From Hymenobacter nitidus (GTDB taxonomy: Bacteria; Bacteroidota; Bacteroidia; Cytophagales; Hymenobacteraceae), in contig NZ_JAJADQ010000004.1 in assembly GCF_020447315.1 (NCBI RefSeq), positions 248,001-312,000 of the forward strand: 64,000 nt of DNA, in the 5' to 3' direction. Position 1 is the stretch's first letter. Each line of letters opens with the position of its first letter. The notes beneath the pieces were generated by a model that ran no database searches, had not been told where the DNA came from, and was given only the letters and a program-made list of their open reading frames with translations. The position numbers and the translations under genes were made by a program. This document shows positions 15,484-24,259 of this stretch, one piece after another.

Positions 15484-16020
15484 TCAGGAACGGGTTGCAA
15501 ACTTAGCGAGACTTTCGTGAATACGCAACAAATACCGCTTTTTCAGATAGTAGGTCCGGATTTGCTGCAAAGCCTGGGGCCGCACGTCCACCGGCAGGCC
15601 CTCATACCCAGCCAGAACCGGTTCAATACCCGCATCAAGGGTGGCGCTCAGCTCCTGGGTTTCGTGCTCCACGCGCTGCACGGCCGCGGGGTCGGGCTCA
15701 AATTCCAGCTCCATTAGCTGCTCGTTCAACTCCATTACCTCCATCAGAAAATCCGGCGGTAGCTCCTGTTTGCCTTCCTCCAGCAAGCCGTGCCGGTTCA
15801 GAATATAGGCCATACGCTGGTCGGGGGCGGCGAGGGTGCGGTAGGCGTTGGTATTCAGCGTGGCCAGCTGCAGAATTTCCTGCTGCCGCTCGGGGCTGGC
15901 CGTGGCGTGAAAATCGGGGTGGTATTCCCGGCTTAGCGCGTAATATTTGCTTTTCAGCGCGGCGGCATCAGGCTGGAAGGTCTCCGGCAAGCCGTAAAAT
16001 TCGAAGTAGTCGGTGCTCAT
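15484..16020 (-). CDS. hscB: HscB, Fe-S cluster assembly co-chaperone (J-domain)
   Basis: A 178-residue protein. The N-terminal J-domain carries HPD at residues 34-36 (REYHPDFHA); the C-terminal half is the three-helix HscB oligomerisation/IscU-binding domain (LNEQLMELEFEPD...IRTYYLKKRYLLRI). It delivers the IscU scaffold to HscA and stimulates its ATPase in Fe-S cluster transfer. ATG 16020 gives the family length; it overlaps the stop of the upstream small monooxygenase gene by one base (TAATG), so the two are translationally coupled. HscA and IscU are not in the window. The tRNA-Leu follows at once. Confidence 0.93.
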   Translation of the reverse strand: MSTDYFEFYGLPETFQPDAAALKSKYYALSREYHPDFHATASPERQQEILQLATLNTNAYRTLAAPDQRMAYILNRHGLLEEGKQELPPDFLMEVMELNEQLMELEFEPDPAAVQRVEHETQELSATLDAGIEPVLAGYEGLPVDVRPQALQQIRTYYLKKRYLLRIHESLAKFATRS

Positions 16021-16340
16021 TAGCTTGTTGGCAGGGCAGAGGAGTAAGGCTGCGTCCCGGCCGGGTATACGGAGAAAGCCAGGACGGGAGCCGCAAACAG
16101 GGCTTTGGTAGCCGGCCACACCTGCCCAAACAGCCCCGAGCCACGATACGCATTCAGCGCCTCCGCCGATTCCCAGTGGCTGTGCGTGCAGTACACGCTC
16201 GGCGCATCGGCATCTTGCCACAGCTCCAGGTGCTGGCACCCGGGCATCTGCCGAATCTTATCCTCAGAAGACCGAAAAATCTCCAGAAATTCCGGCACAC
16301 GCTCCGGCGCGAAAGTCATGCGCACAATGCGGATCAGCAT
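16020..16340 (-). CDS. ABM-domain small monooxygenase-like protein
   Basis: A 106-residue ferredoxin-like dimeric alpha/beta-barrel protein (MLIRIVRMTFAPERVPEFLEIF, then MPGCQHLELWQDADAP and THSHWESAEALNAYRGS). Such antibiotic-biosynthesis-monooxygenase domains cover quinol monooxygenases, haem-degrading enzymes and many proteins of unknown role. ATG 16340 is chosen because the extension to 16418 is unlike the family. It is coupled to hscB by a one-base stop/start overlap, which may hint at a role in iron or haem handling. Confidence 0.82.
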   Translation of the reverse strand: MLIRIVRMTFAPERVPEFLEIFRSSEDKIRQMPGCQHLELWQDADAPSVYCTHSHWESAEALNAYRGSGLFGQVWPATKALFAAPVLAFSVYPAGTQPYSSALPTS

Positions 16341-16475
16341 GATATTAAGAGAAGGAAATGGGTGGAAAAATGGAAGGTGACAGAATGACGCTACTTGATT
16401 AACATAATAATTAAACAATAGTAAAACGTCGATCCAGGCAATTCAGAGCAGTTTTGTAGCCAACAACAATTGCCG

Positions 16476-17246
16476 TTAGCCTTCTACTGGAAAGCGAATA
16501 TCAACCTGCGAGTCGAAATAGAGGCCGAGCAGCTCGGCGGCATTGCCCTGGTTTACCCCGATGCACAGGCGGTCCTGGCTGTTGAAGATGCAGACCGCGT
16601 CGCCGGGGTCGGCAGCCTGGAAGTGGGGCGCTACCTCGCGCACGGTTTCGCGGGCGAAGTGAATGGTGCAGGGGCGGCCCCGGGCTATAACTTCCATAGC
16701 CGTGCGGCTGATGTTGGTAATCAGGTTGCCGTAGTGGTCCACGTGAATAACATGGCCGGTAATGCGGTTGTCCTGCAGGCGCAGCTGCCGGTTCAGCAGC
16801 TGGTACGAGTCGCTGGCAATGGGGCCAAGGTCTGTTAGCAGGCCGCCCTGGGCCAGGTGTACGGCGGCGGGAGTCAGGATGTCGCGGGTAGGAGAGGAGG
16901 TAGCGGCGGCCGGAATCTGCACCAGCTCCTCGGGCTTACCGTCGGTGAGCAGGGCCAGCAGGCCGTTGTTGGCCGCCACAAAGTAGTGGTCCTCAAATAG
17001 GGCCGCCTGCCAGCCGCCCTTGGCGCCGCCGTGGTCGTTGACGCCAATCAGGTGGACCGTGCCCTTGGGAAAGTCGCGAAATACGGAATCGAGAACGTGT
17101 AAGGCGTGCGCGATGTTAAAGGGTTCGACAGCGTGGCTGATGTCCAGAACCGGTTGGGTGGGCGCCAGCTGCATAATCCGGGCTTTCACGGCGGCCACGT
17201 AATGGTCGCGGTAGCCAAAGTCGGATAGAAACGTAATCAGCCCCAT
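16476..17246 (-). CDS. SAM hydroxide adenosyltransferase (DUF62 family)
   Basis: A 256-residue protein of the SAM-dependent chlorinase/fluorinase superfamily: N-terminal TFLSDFGYRDHYVAAVKARI, then VLDISHAVEPFNI, GTVHLIGVNDHGGAKGG, YFVAANNGLLALL, and the C-terminal GHVIHVDHYGNLITNIS barrel. Most members hydrolyse S-adenosylmethionine to adenosine and methionine with an activated water rather than a halide. The halogenase-specific insertion was not noticed, so hydrolysis is the more likely activity. It is divergent from phoH. The window therefore holds both a SAM-degrading enzyme and, 10 kb away, a SAM-sensing riboswitch. Confidence 0.88.
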   Translation of the reverse strand: MGLITFLSDFGYRDHYVAAVKARIMQLAPTQPVLDISHAVEPFNIAHALHVLDSVFRDFPKGTVHLIGVNDHGGAKGGWQAALFEDHYFVAANNGLLALLTDGKPEELVQIPAAATSSPTRDILTPAAVHLAQGGLLTDLGPIASDSYQLLNRQLRLQDNRITGHVIHVDHYGNLITNISRTAMEVIARGRPCTIHFARETVREVAPHFQAADPGDAVCIFNSQDRLCIGVNQGNAAELLGLYFDSQVDIRFPVEG

Positions 17247-17380
17247 GCCGGAATTTCTCAGTTATTCGTACTATTGTTTACCCTGCTCTAGGGGCGGCAA
17301 AAGTAGGCGATTTGGGCGGAACCACCCTCCCTTTCGCCCGCAGCATTCTCTAACTCTCTCAGCTTAAAAGCAACTACAGT

Positions 17381-18490
17381 TTGGTCGAGAAAATCATCAC
17401 GCTCGAAAACGTCTCTCTTGTCGACTTCCTCGGACCCGACAATCAGAACATCCGCCAGCTGGCCGCGGCTTTTCCCGGCAGCAAAATTATTTCGCGAGGC
17501 AACGAAATTAAAATTCAGGGACAGACGCCCGTAATTGCCAGGATCAATGAAATCCTGTCGTCTCTGATTGAGCATTATCATCAATTCGGGCAAATCACCG
17601 ACAAAACCGTCGCCCAGTACCTTTCCTCCTCCGACGAGGAGCAGGAAGAGCGGCAGATTGCCATGACCTCGCCCGCCGACGTCATCGTCTTCGGCGCCAA
17701 GGGCGGCGTTATCAAAGCCAAGACTCCCAACCAGCAACGACTGGTAGACGCCGTCATGAAAAATGACCTGGTATTTGCCCTCGGACCAGCCGGTACCGGC
17801 AAAACCTATATTTCGGTGGCGCTGGCCGTACGGGCTCTGAAAAACAAGGAGGTAAAGAAGATCATCATTTCCCGACCCGTAGTGGAGGCCGGCGAAAGCC
17901 TGGGTTTTCTGCCCGGCGACATGAAGGAAAAGGTCGACCCGTATCTGCGCCCGATTTACGACGCCCTGGAAGACATGATTCCGGCCGAAAAGCTGAAATT
18001 CTACCAGGAAAACAAGATTATCGAAATTGCCCCGCTGGCCTACATGCGCGGCCGTACGCTCAACAACGCCTTTGTGCTGCTGGACGAGGCCCAGAACACC
18101 ACGCCCTCGCAGCTGAAGATGTTCCTGACCCGCATGGGCCCCATGGCGAAGGTGATGGTGAACGGTGACCGGAGCCAGATTGACCTGCCCACCAAGCAGA
18201 AATCAGGCTTGATGCAGGCTCTGGACATTCTGAAGGACGTGCGCGGCATCGGTTTCGTGGAAATGACGGCCGACGACGTGGTGCGCCACCGCCTGGTAAA
18301 GGAAATCGTAGTGGCCTACGACCGGCACGATGCCAACGAGCAGCGCGACCAGGCCAACCGGCCCGTGCGCGAGGCCCGGCCCTACCGCTCGAACACCACG
18401 CCGGCACCCGACCCGGCCCGCCACCCCGACGCCCGCCCCGAGGACGACGGCATGACGAATCTGCCGGTAAACCGCGAGCAGCAGCTGTAG
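17381..18490 (+). CDS. phoH: PhoH family ATPase
   Basis: A 369-residue protein. An N-terminal KH-like part (IISRGNEIKIQGQ, residues 36-48) precedes the P-loop ATPase with Walker A GPAGTGKT (135-142) and Walker B VLLDEAQN (233-240). PhoH-like proteins are predicted ATPases or helicases linked to RNA metabolism; PhoH2 relatives act on RNA. The start is TTG 17381 (MVEKIITLENVSL), with no ATG that keeps the family N-terminus. The C-terminal ~50 residues are Pro/Arg-rich and disordered. A strong terminator follows at 18511. Confidence 0.92.
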   Translation: MVEKIITLENVSLVDFLGPDNQNIRQLAAAFPGSKIISRGNEIKIQGQTPVIARINEILSSLIEHYHQFGQITDKTVAQYLSSSDEEQEERQIAMTSPADVIVFGAKGGVIKAKTPNQQRLVDAVMKNDLVFALGPAGTGKTYISVALAVRALKNKEVKKIIISRPVVEAGESLGFLPGDMKEKVDPYLRPIYDALEDMIPAEKLKFYQENKIIEIAPLAYMRGRTLNNAFVLLDEAQNTTPSQLKMFLTRMGPMAKVMVNGDRSQIDLPTKQKSGLMQALDILKDVRGIGFVEMTADDVVRHRLVKEIVVAYDRHDANEQRDQANRPVREARPYRSNTTPAPDPARHPDARPEDDGMTNLPVNREQQL

Positions 18491-18510
18491 AGCGGTTTTT
18501 AGGACGATAA

Positions 18511-18543
18511 AAAAGAACCACCTGCAACGCAGGTGGTTCTTTT
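18511..18543 (+). terminator. Intrinsic terminator after phoH
   Basis: Perfect 14-bp arms aaaagaaccacctg (18511-18524) and caggtggttctttt (18530-18543) around a 5-base loop. It lies 20 bases after the phoH stop codon. Confidence 0.93.
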
Positions 18544-18606
18544 GTTTGCGGCCATTGGCCTTTCTTTGTGCTTCACTTACACGCCTGTCCGCAGGCCTTA
18601 CCACCG

Positions 18607-19053
18607 ATGATTTCTGCCGAGCCCGTTTCTGACCTGCGCGACCTGGACGCCGCCTTTACCATCCGCGAAACCGTATTCGTGCACGAGCAGGGCGTGCCCG
18701 CCGACGCCGAATACGACGTGCACGACCGTACCGACGCCCGCCACTACCTGGCTCGGGCCACCGATGGCACTCCCTGCGGCGCGGCCCGCTGGCGTACCAC
18801 TGAGAATGGCGTGAAGCTGGAGCGTTTCGCCGTGCTGCCCGAATTTCGCAATCAGGCCGTGGGCAGCGTGCTGCTGAAGCGGGTGCTGGAGGATGTGCAG
18901 CACGAACATCCCGAAGCCATTGTGTACCTCAATGCGCAGCTGCGGGCCATTCCGTTCTACGAGCGGCACGGCTTCAGCAAAGTCGGGGACCAGTTCACCG
19001 AGTGCGACATCGAGCACTTTAAAATGGTCTGGAACCGGCCCGAGCATCAGTAG
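18607..19053 (+). CDS. GNAT family N-acetyltransferase
   Basis: A 148-residue acetyl-CoA-dependent acyltransferase of the YjcF/ElaA-like group. The N-terminal DAAFTIRETVFVHEQGVPADAEYD segment is typical of this branch; the acetyl-CoA loop is FRNQAVGSVLLKRVL (motif A, with Ala where Gly is common), then VYLNAQLRAIPFYERHGF (motif B). The substrate is unknown. ATG 18607 is preferred to GTG 18568. The gene stands 100 bases before comEC on the same strand. Confidence 0.9.
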   Translation: MISAEPVSDLRDLDAAFTIRETVFVHEQGVPADAEYDVHDRTDARHYLARATDGTPCGAARWRTTENGVKLERFAVLPEFRNQAVGSVLLKRVLEDVQHEHPEAIVYLNAQLRAIPFYERHGFSKVGDQFTECDIEHFKMVWNRPEHQ

Positions 19054-19152
19054 TCAGGAAACTCTTTCCTGAGGTATGGCCGGAAACTGCGGATTAGTTT
19101 GAGTATACTTGGTGCGTTAAGTCACTATTGCTATTTACTCTGCTATTCTGTT

Positions 19153-21420
19153 ATGATACACTGGGCTCCGTATGTCTTTGTGCGCCTGTTTTTGTCTCTG
19201 GCCGGTGGCGTCTTAACCTACCTGTATATCGGGGCCGCTCTGCCGGATCTGCGCTGGCCGCTGGCCGGACTTACCCTGCTGTTTGTTGCGGTGCAAACCT
19301 GGGCCAACCGCCGCCCGGCGCCCGGGCCCACGGATGCCGCCGGCTGGCTAGCCATTATTACCTTATTCGGTGCGGGCCTCACGCTCACCCAGCAGGCCAC
19401 CGAAAAGCGCCGCCCCGAGCACCTAAGTCAGCTCAGGGGGGACATCGAGTTTTACCGCGCCGTGGTCGACGATTATACCGTGGTGCGGCCCGCTACCTAC
19501 GCCACGACTGTGCGCGTGTCGGCGGTGCGCATCGGGGGGAAGTGGCGGGCGGCGCTGGGCGGCATCCGGGTGTCGGTGCCCCGCGACTCGGGCGTGGCCG
19601 CGCCCCGCTACGGCGACGTGTGGCTGGTGCGCGGCGGCCCGGCCCCGGCCAAGGCCCCGCTCAATCCGGGCGAGTTTGACTACCGCCGCTACCTGGGCTA
19701 CCACCAGATTTACCACCAGCAGTTTATTCACGCCGACCAGTACCGCCCGATTGCCTTTCAGCCACCGTTCTATCTGAAGGCCGTCAGCATGCGGGCCGCG
19801 CGGGTACTCGACGGCGTGTTTCGGCAGTACGTGCAGCACAAGCGCGAATATGCTCTGGCCTCGGCCCTGGTCTTGGGTATCAAGGATGAAGTGGACCAGG
19901 ACACCAAACAAGCCTATGCCAACACCGGCACCACGCATATCATGGCCGTTTCGGGCCTGCAGGTGGGCTTGCTGTTCACGCTGGTTACCCTGAGCCTGAA
20001 GCATTTCTTTGGTGCCACCCGCGGCTTTCGGTACTGGTCGGCAGGCGTGGGGCTGGTCGTTATCTGGAGCTACGCCTTTCTGACGGGCCTCTCGGCCTCG
20101 GTGCTGCGGGCCGCCGTCATGTTCAGCTTTATTATTGTGGCGCGGGCTTCGGGGCGGCAAAGCAATATGTACAACACCCTGGCCGTCGCCGCTTTCTGCC
20201 TGCTGTGCTACGACCCTTATTTGCTGGCCGACGTCGGGTTTCAGCTGTCTTTTCTGGCGGTGCTCAGCATCGTGTACCTGCAGCCCCAGATTGCCTCCTG
20301 GCTTGATTTCAAGGACCGGGCGGCGGCGCGTATCCGGCCCTGGCAGCCTGTGGCCGTGCAAAAGCTCTGGAAAGCCGCTGGTTGGGTTGCCGACTGGATC
20401 TGGCAGGCTACGGCGCTGTCGTTGGCGGCGCAGGTGGCCACTTTTCCGCTGGGCCTGTTCTACTTTCACCAGTTTCCGCTCAGTTTTCTGGCTTCCAATC
20501 TGGTGGCCGTACCCATTTCCTCGGTGGCGGTGTACGTGGGGCTGGCCTTGCTGGCCGCTAAGGGCCTGGTAGCCGGCATCGGGCTTTTGCTGCCGGGTTC
20601 CCTGCTGGTTTGGCTCGACTGGCTGCCCAAAAGCATTGCTTGGCTGTTTGAGCACATGATTTGGCTTTTCAACGAGTACATCTTCTGGATTGGCCGCACC
20701 ATGCCGGGCGCCCTTATTCGGAACGTGCACGTGACGCCCCCGCAGGCCTGGCTGATCTTTGCCATTCTCCTGGCGCTGCTCACCTTTCTGGCCGTGAAAC
20801 GGCTGCCTTGGCTGGGCTTGGCCTGTCTGCTGACGACCGTATTTGCCGGTACCCGCGTGTGGGCGGCCCGCTCCCACATGAGCGACGAAGAGCTGATAAT
20901 CTACAGCATTCCGCGCCGCTCGGTGTGCGGGTTCTGGCAGGGAGCCACCGCCCACATCGTTACGGTCGATTCGTTGCCCCTCTCCGAAACCGAGCGGACT
21001 TATCGCATCGTGCCCGGCATTATTCAGCGCGAAGCCCGCCAAGTGGCGTACCACACCGGCTGGCATCAGGCCCCCATGCCCACGGCTCAGCCTACGCCGC
21101 ACGTGACGGTGTGCGTGTGGCGGGGTATTCGCCTGGCTTTTGTAACGGGGAGGGTGGAGGATGCCCGGCTGCCCAGCCCCGTCGACGTGGTGGTGTTGCG
21201 GCGCAATGCCTGGGTGAAACCCAGTGAGTTAGCTCAGCTGTTCGGCGAAAAAGCACACGTTATTTTCGATTCTTCCTGCAAGTCCTGGTACGTGGCCCGG
21301 CAGGATTCGCTGCTGCAAGCAGCTGGCTTTCAGACGCATGACGTTACTAGTCGCGGTGCTTTTACCATGCGCCCGCGCGTAGCGGCAGGGCTGCCGGCTG
21401 GGGTGGCCGAAACCGAATAG
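19153..21420 (+). CDS. comEC: ComEC/Rec2-type DNA-uptake channel protein
   Basis: A 755-residue membrane protein. The N-terminus has three hydrophobic segments and a DUF4131-like soluble domain (residues ~90-200). The Competence domain follows: ALVLGIKDEVDQDTKQAYANTGTTHIMAVSGLQ (the conserved SGLH/SGLQ segment), then about eight membrane helices including FLTGLSASVLRAAVMFSFI. The C-terminal part (~590-755) is soluble and lacks a metallo-beta-lactamase HxHxDH motif, as in many Bacteroidota ComEC proteins. It moves single-stranded DNA across the inner membrane during transformation. ATG 19153 is preferred to TTG 19099. Confidence 0.92.
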   Translation: MIHWAPYVFVRLFLSLAGGVLTYLYIGAALPDLRWPLAGLTLLFVAVQTWANRRPAPGPTDAAGWLAIITLFGAGLTLTQQATEKRRPEHLSQLRGDIEFYRAVVDDYTVVRPATYATTVRVSAVRIGGKWRAALGGIRVSVPRDSGVAAPRYGDVWLVRGGPAPAKAPLNPGEFDYRRYLGYHQIYHQQFIHADQYRPIAFQPPFYLKAVSMRAARVLDGVFRQYVQHKREYALASALVLGIKDEVDQDTKQAYANTGTTHIMAVSGLQVGLLFTLVTLSLKHFFGATRGFRYWSAGVGLVVIWSYAFLTGLSASVLRAAVMFSFIIVARASGRQSNMYNTLAVAAFCLLCYDPYLLADVGFQLSFLAVLSIVYLQPQIASWLDFKDRAAARIRPWQPVAVQKLWKAAGWVADWIWQATALSLAAQVATFPLGLFYFHQFPLSFLASNLVAVPISSVAVYVGLALLAAKGLVAGIGLLLPGSLLVWLDWLPKSIAWLFEHMIWLFNEYIFWIGRTMPGALIRNVHVTPPQAWLIFAILLALLTFLAVKRLPWLGLACLLTTVFAGTRVWAARSHMSDEELIIYSIPRRSVCGFWQGATAHIVTVDSLPLSETERTYRIVPGIIQREARQVAYHTGWHQAPMPTAQPTPHVTVCVWRGIRLAFVTGRVEDARLPSPVDVVVLRRNAWVKPSELAQLFGEKAHVIFDSSCKSWYVARQDSLLQAAGFQTHDVTSRGAFTMRPRVAAGLPAGVAETE

Positions 21421-21559
21421 GGCCGTACTTCGCTATATAGTTTATTTAAAGCACCATTTTTGTTAGGTTTGGTAAAGTCCGACCTACCGCCGTTTTCGCT
21501 CTGCGCGCTTTTACTTTTTTGCGCATAGCTCTGCCTATCAACGCTTTGCAACGATCGTC

Positions 21560-22372
21560 ATGGATAATATGCCTACCCAGGAGCTGGAAGCGCTGCGCTA
21601 CATTCGCTACGAAATGCGCGACGCCATCGGCTACATCACCCTGAACCGCCCCGACAAGCGCAATGCCCTCAGCTACGATATGGTGTCGGAGCTGAAAGAA
21701 GCGTTTGAGTTTGCTGAGGAAGACGAGTCCTGTAAGGTAATTGTGCTACGGGCCGAAGGAGCCGTTTTCTGCGCCGGCGCCGACCTTGGCTACATTCAGG
21801 AGCTGCAGGGCTTCGGCTACACCGATAACCTAGCCGACTCCACGCACCTGATGCAGCTGTTTCACCAGATCTACACCCTCAAGAAGGTAGTTATCGGGCA
21901 GGTGCAGGGCCACGCGCTGGCGGGCGGCTGCGGGCTGGCTACCATCTGCGACTTTGCTTTTGCCGTGCCCGAAGCCAAATTCGGTTACACCGAGGTAAAA
22001 ATCGGATTTCTGCCCGCCATCGTCAGCGTATTTCTGCTGCGCAAAATAGGGGAGGCCCGCACCAAGCAGCTCCTGCTCACCGGCGACATTATTTCGGCCC
22101 AGGCTGCCGCCGACTTCGGGCTGGTGAATTTTCTGGTACCCAAAGAGGAGCTGGCTGAGAAAGTCTACGAGTTTGCCCGTCGCCTGTGCGTCGAAAACTC
22201 CGCGCAGAGCATGGAGCTGACCAAGGAAATGCTGGCCCGTATTCCGGAAATGCCCTTGGAGGACAGTTTGCGCTATGCCGCCCAGATGAACGCCGAAGCC
22301 CGTGGCTCCCTCGACTGCCGCCGCGGTATTGCGGCCTTCCTGAACAAGGAGAAGATTTCCTGGGAAAACTAG
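21560..22372 (+). CDS. Enoyl-CoA hydratase/isomerase (methylglutaconyl-CoA hydratase-like)
   Basis: A 270-residue crotonase-fold protein. The oxyanion-hole segments are FCAGADL (70-76) and GHALAGGCGLA (117-127). Of the two classical catalytic glutamates only E145 (GYTEVKIGFLPA) is present; the position of the other is Gly125. This G/E pattern with xEVKLGxxPA is known from methylglutaconyl-CoA hydratases of leucine degradation, so that role is more likely than fatty-acid beta-oxidation. It is soluble and cytoplasmic. No other branched-chain catabolic gene is adjacent; crtZ follows after 166 bases, where a weak hairpin (gttctg/cagaac at 22441-22462) may end transcription. Confidence 0.85.
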   Translation: MDNMPTQELEALRYIRYEMRDAIGYITLNRPDKRNALSYDMVSELKEAFEFAEEDESCKVIVLRAEGAVFCAGADLGYIQELQGFGYTDNLADSTHLMQLFHQIYTLKKVVIGQVQGHALAGGCGLATICDFAFAVPEAKFGYTEVKIGFLPAIVSVFLLRKIGEARTKQLLLTGDIISAQAAADFGLVNFLVPKEELAEKVYEFARRLCVENSAQSMELTKEMLARIPEMPLEDSLRYAAQMNAEARGSLDCRRGIAAFLNKEKISWEN

Positions 22373-22538
22373 ACTAAAATCGGCGTAAAAGGCCATATTC
22401 GGCCTGCAGCTAACAAAACGGGAGTATTTTTCAGCAGGGTGTTCTGGCCGTTTCGTCAGAACATTTTTGCCTTAAGAGCGCTTTGTCTTTCATATACAGG
22501 TACAATCCCGGTTTATCACCTCTTCACCTTCCGAATCC

Positions 22539-23048
22539 ATGACGACGCCGGCAGCCGTAGCCCTCACCACGGCTACTTTTCTGGGAATGGAGTTTGTTGC
22601 CTGGTTTATGCACAAATACGTGCTGCACGGTGCCCTGTGGTTTCTGCACCGCTCGCACCATGTGCGGCACCCGCACCACTTTGAGCGCAACGACTTCTTC
22701 TTTCTGTTCTACGGCGCCCTGTCCATGGCTGGCATCATGTACGGCTCGGCCGAGAAAAGCTGGCCGTTCTGGGTCGGTATCGGCATTGCGGCCTATGGCT
22801 CCGTCTACTTTTTCGTGCACGATGTGCTGATTCACGGGCGGCTGCGCTTCTGGCGGAAATCCAGCAACAAATACCTGCGGGCCTTGAATATGGCGCACAA
22901 GATGCACCATAAAACCACCGGACGCGACGGGTCCGAGGAGTTTGGGATGCTCTGGGTGTCGCCGAAATATTTTGAGCTGGCACTTCGCAAGCCGGCTCCG
23001 GGGCGCCAGCGTCAGCGCCGTAATATATCCGCTTCATCGAATTCGTAG
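22539..23048 (+). CDS. crtZ: CrtZ, beta-carotene 3-hydroxylase
   Basis: A 169-residue membrane di-iron hydroxylase. The histidine clusters are H25/H30 (HKYVLH), H37/H40/H41 (HRSHH), H94/H99 (HDVLIH) and H120/H123/H124 (HKMHH), the CrtZ pattern, with hydrophobic segments between. It adds 3-hydroxyl groups to beta-ionone rings. Length and motifs fit bacterial CrtZ. The C-terminal ~20 residues are Arg/Ser-rich and probably disordered. The MerR-type regulator starts 12 bases downstream, so the two form an operon. Confidence 0.95.
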   Translation: MTTPAAVALTTATFLGMEFVAWFMHKYVLHGALWFLHRSHHVRHPHHFERNDFFFLFYGALSMAGIMYGSAEKSWPFWVGIGIAAYGSVYFFVHDVLIHGRLRFWRKSSNKYLRALNMAHKMHHKTTGRDGSEEFGMLWVSPKYFELALRKPAPGRQRQRRNISASSNS

Positions 23049-23059
23049 GGACAGCATAC

Positions 23060-23959
23060 GTGGGACATTTTTCAATCAGTGACCTGGAGAATATATCCGG
23101 TATTAAGGCGCATACTATCCGGATGTGGGAGCAGCGCTACGGTATTCTGCAGCCAGAACGCACGCACACCAACATTCGCACCTACTGCGACGACGACCTG
23201 CGCCGGCTGCTGAACGTGGCTACGCTGTGCGGGCAGGGTCATCGCATTTCCAAAATTGCCCAGCTCAGTGAGCAGGAGCTGGCTTCGGCCGTTATTTCCT
23301 GCTGCCAGGATCCCCACGACTTTGGCCGCCAAATTCAGGCGCTGCTGGCCGCTACCCTGGAAATGAATGAGCCCCAGCTCTGTAAGGTGTTTGATGGTGC
23401 TATCCGTCAGCTTGGCTTCGAGGACGCCATCATGCACGTAGCCTATCCGTTTTTGCAGCGCATCGGCCTGCTATGGCAAACCGGCAGTATCAACCCGGCC
23501 CAGGAGCACTTGGTAACCAATATTATCCGGCAAAAAATCGTGGCCGGCACCGACCGGCTGCCTCCGGTGCTGCCCAGTGAGTCGCGGCGCTGGGTGCTTT
23601 ATCTGCCCGAGGGAGAGCTGCACGAGCTAGCACTCCTCTTTATGAACTATGCGTTGCGGGCCCGGGGGCAGCATGTGCTCTATCTGGGACAAAACCTGCC
23701 GGCCGCTGAGTTGGCCGCCGTATGCAAGGTCTATAATCCCCACCTGGTCTGCACCGTTATGACGGCGGTGCCCGAGCGGGCTCAGGTGCAGAGCTACATC
23801 GACGAGCTGGCGGTGCTGTGCGCCGGTACCACGCTGGTGCTGTACGGCCCGTTGATGAACAGCCAGAGCCTGACCTTGCCGGCCAATGCGTATCACCCAA
23901 AGCTGATGACCGACTTCCTGGGTTTCGTGGACACGTTGCAGGACGAACAGAGCGCCTAA
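23060..23959 (+). CDS. MerR-type regulator with B12-binding domain (CarH/LitR-like)
   Basis: A 299-residue protein with GTG start. Residues 4-72 are the MerR winged-helix domain (FSISDLENISGIKAHTIRMWEQRYGIL). Residues ~85-165 are the helical B12-capping domain with W139...E149-H150, an exact Wx9EH motif, the mark of photoreceptor CarH. Residues ~178-297 are the Rossmann-like cobalamin-binding domain; its (E/D)xHxxG motif reads E186-L-H188-E-L-A191, so the axial-ligand His is kept but the Gly is Ala. CarH proteins repress carotenoid genes in the dark through adenosylcobalamin and release DNA in light. Its place directly after crtZ supports that role here. Confidence 0.88.
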   Translation: MGHFSISDLENISGIKAHTIRMWEQRYGILQPERTHTNIRTYCDDDLRRLLNVATLCGQGHRISKIAQLSEQELASAVISCCQDPHDFGRQIQALLAATLEMNEPQLCKVFDGAIRQLGFEDAIMHVAYPFLQRIGLLWQTGSINPAQEHLVTNIIRQKIVAGTDRLPPVLPSESRRWVLYLPEGELHELALLFMNYALRARGQHVLYLGQNLPAAELAAVCKVYNPHLVCTVMTAVPERAQVQSYIDELAVLCAGTTLVLYGPLMNSQSLTLPANAYHPKLMTDFLGFVDTLQDEQSA

Positions 23960-23985
23960 GAGAATTCTATTCTTGTACTTATTAA

Positions 23986-24015
23986 AAAAGCGCAGCCCAT
24001 TCCGGCTGCGCTTTT
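23986..24015 (+). terminator. Intrinsic terminator after the CarH-like gene
   Basis: Perfect arms aaaagcgcagcc (23986-23997) and ggctgcgctttt (24004-24015), loop of 6 bases. It ends the crtZ-regulator operon. The 180 bases after it hold no ORF and lead into the sigma-factor promoter. Confidence 0.9.
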
Positions 24016-24197
24016 GTTTTAGCGGGTTTCAGTATGGCTTTTTCATCGGGCAATACTTCCGGTTTATCTCCCGAAAACGGAGGCAAGCCGAATTTATGGG
24101 CAAAAGGGTCGTTGCCGAAGCATGGGGTCGTACCTTGGTCGGGAATTAATGTACAGACATATAATTATGGCTAGTTGAGAAAAATTCTTATCTGACT

Positions 24198-24229
24198 TAG
24201 CCATCATTCAAATCTTCCCGTATATTTGT
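24198..24229 (+). promoter_or_regulatory. Promoter of the ECF sigma-factor gene
   Basis: Perfect -7 element TATATTTG (24222-24229) with a TTA at -33 (24198-24200) and a 21-nt spacer, 30 bases before the ATG. This is the primary-sigma type of Bacteroidota promoter, so the ECF factor appears to be expressed from a housekeeping promoter; an additional autoregulated promoter cannot be excluded. Confidence 0.6.
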
Positions 24230-24259
24230 TTAACCTTTTGCCACGAAAAGCTAAACAGT

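Noticed and set aside
19423..21102. 559-codon ORF antisense to comEC
   Set aside because: A shadow of the GC-rich comEC frame; no domain, Gln/His/Arg-rich composition.
22441..22470. Hairpin gttctg/cagaac followed by ATTTTTG as terminator of the enoyl-CoA hydratase gene
   Set aside because: A 6-bp stem with a 10-base loop is too weak; mentioned only in the gene entry.
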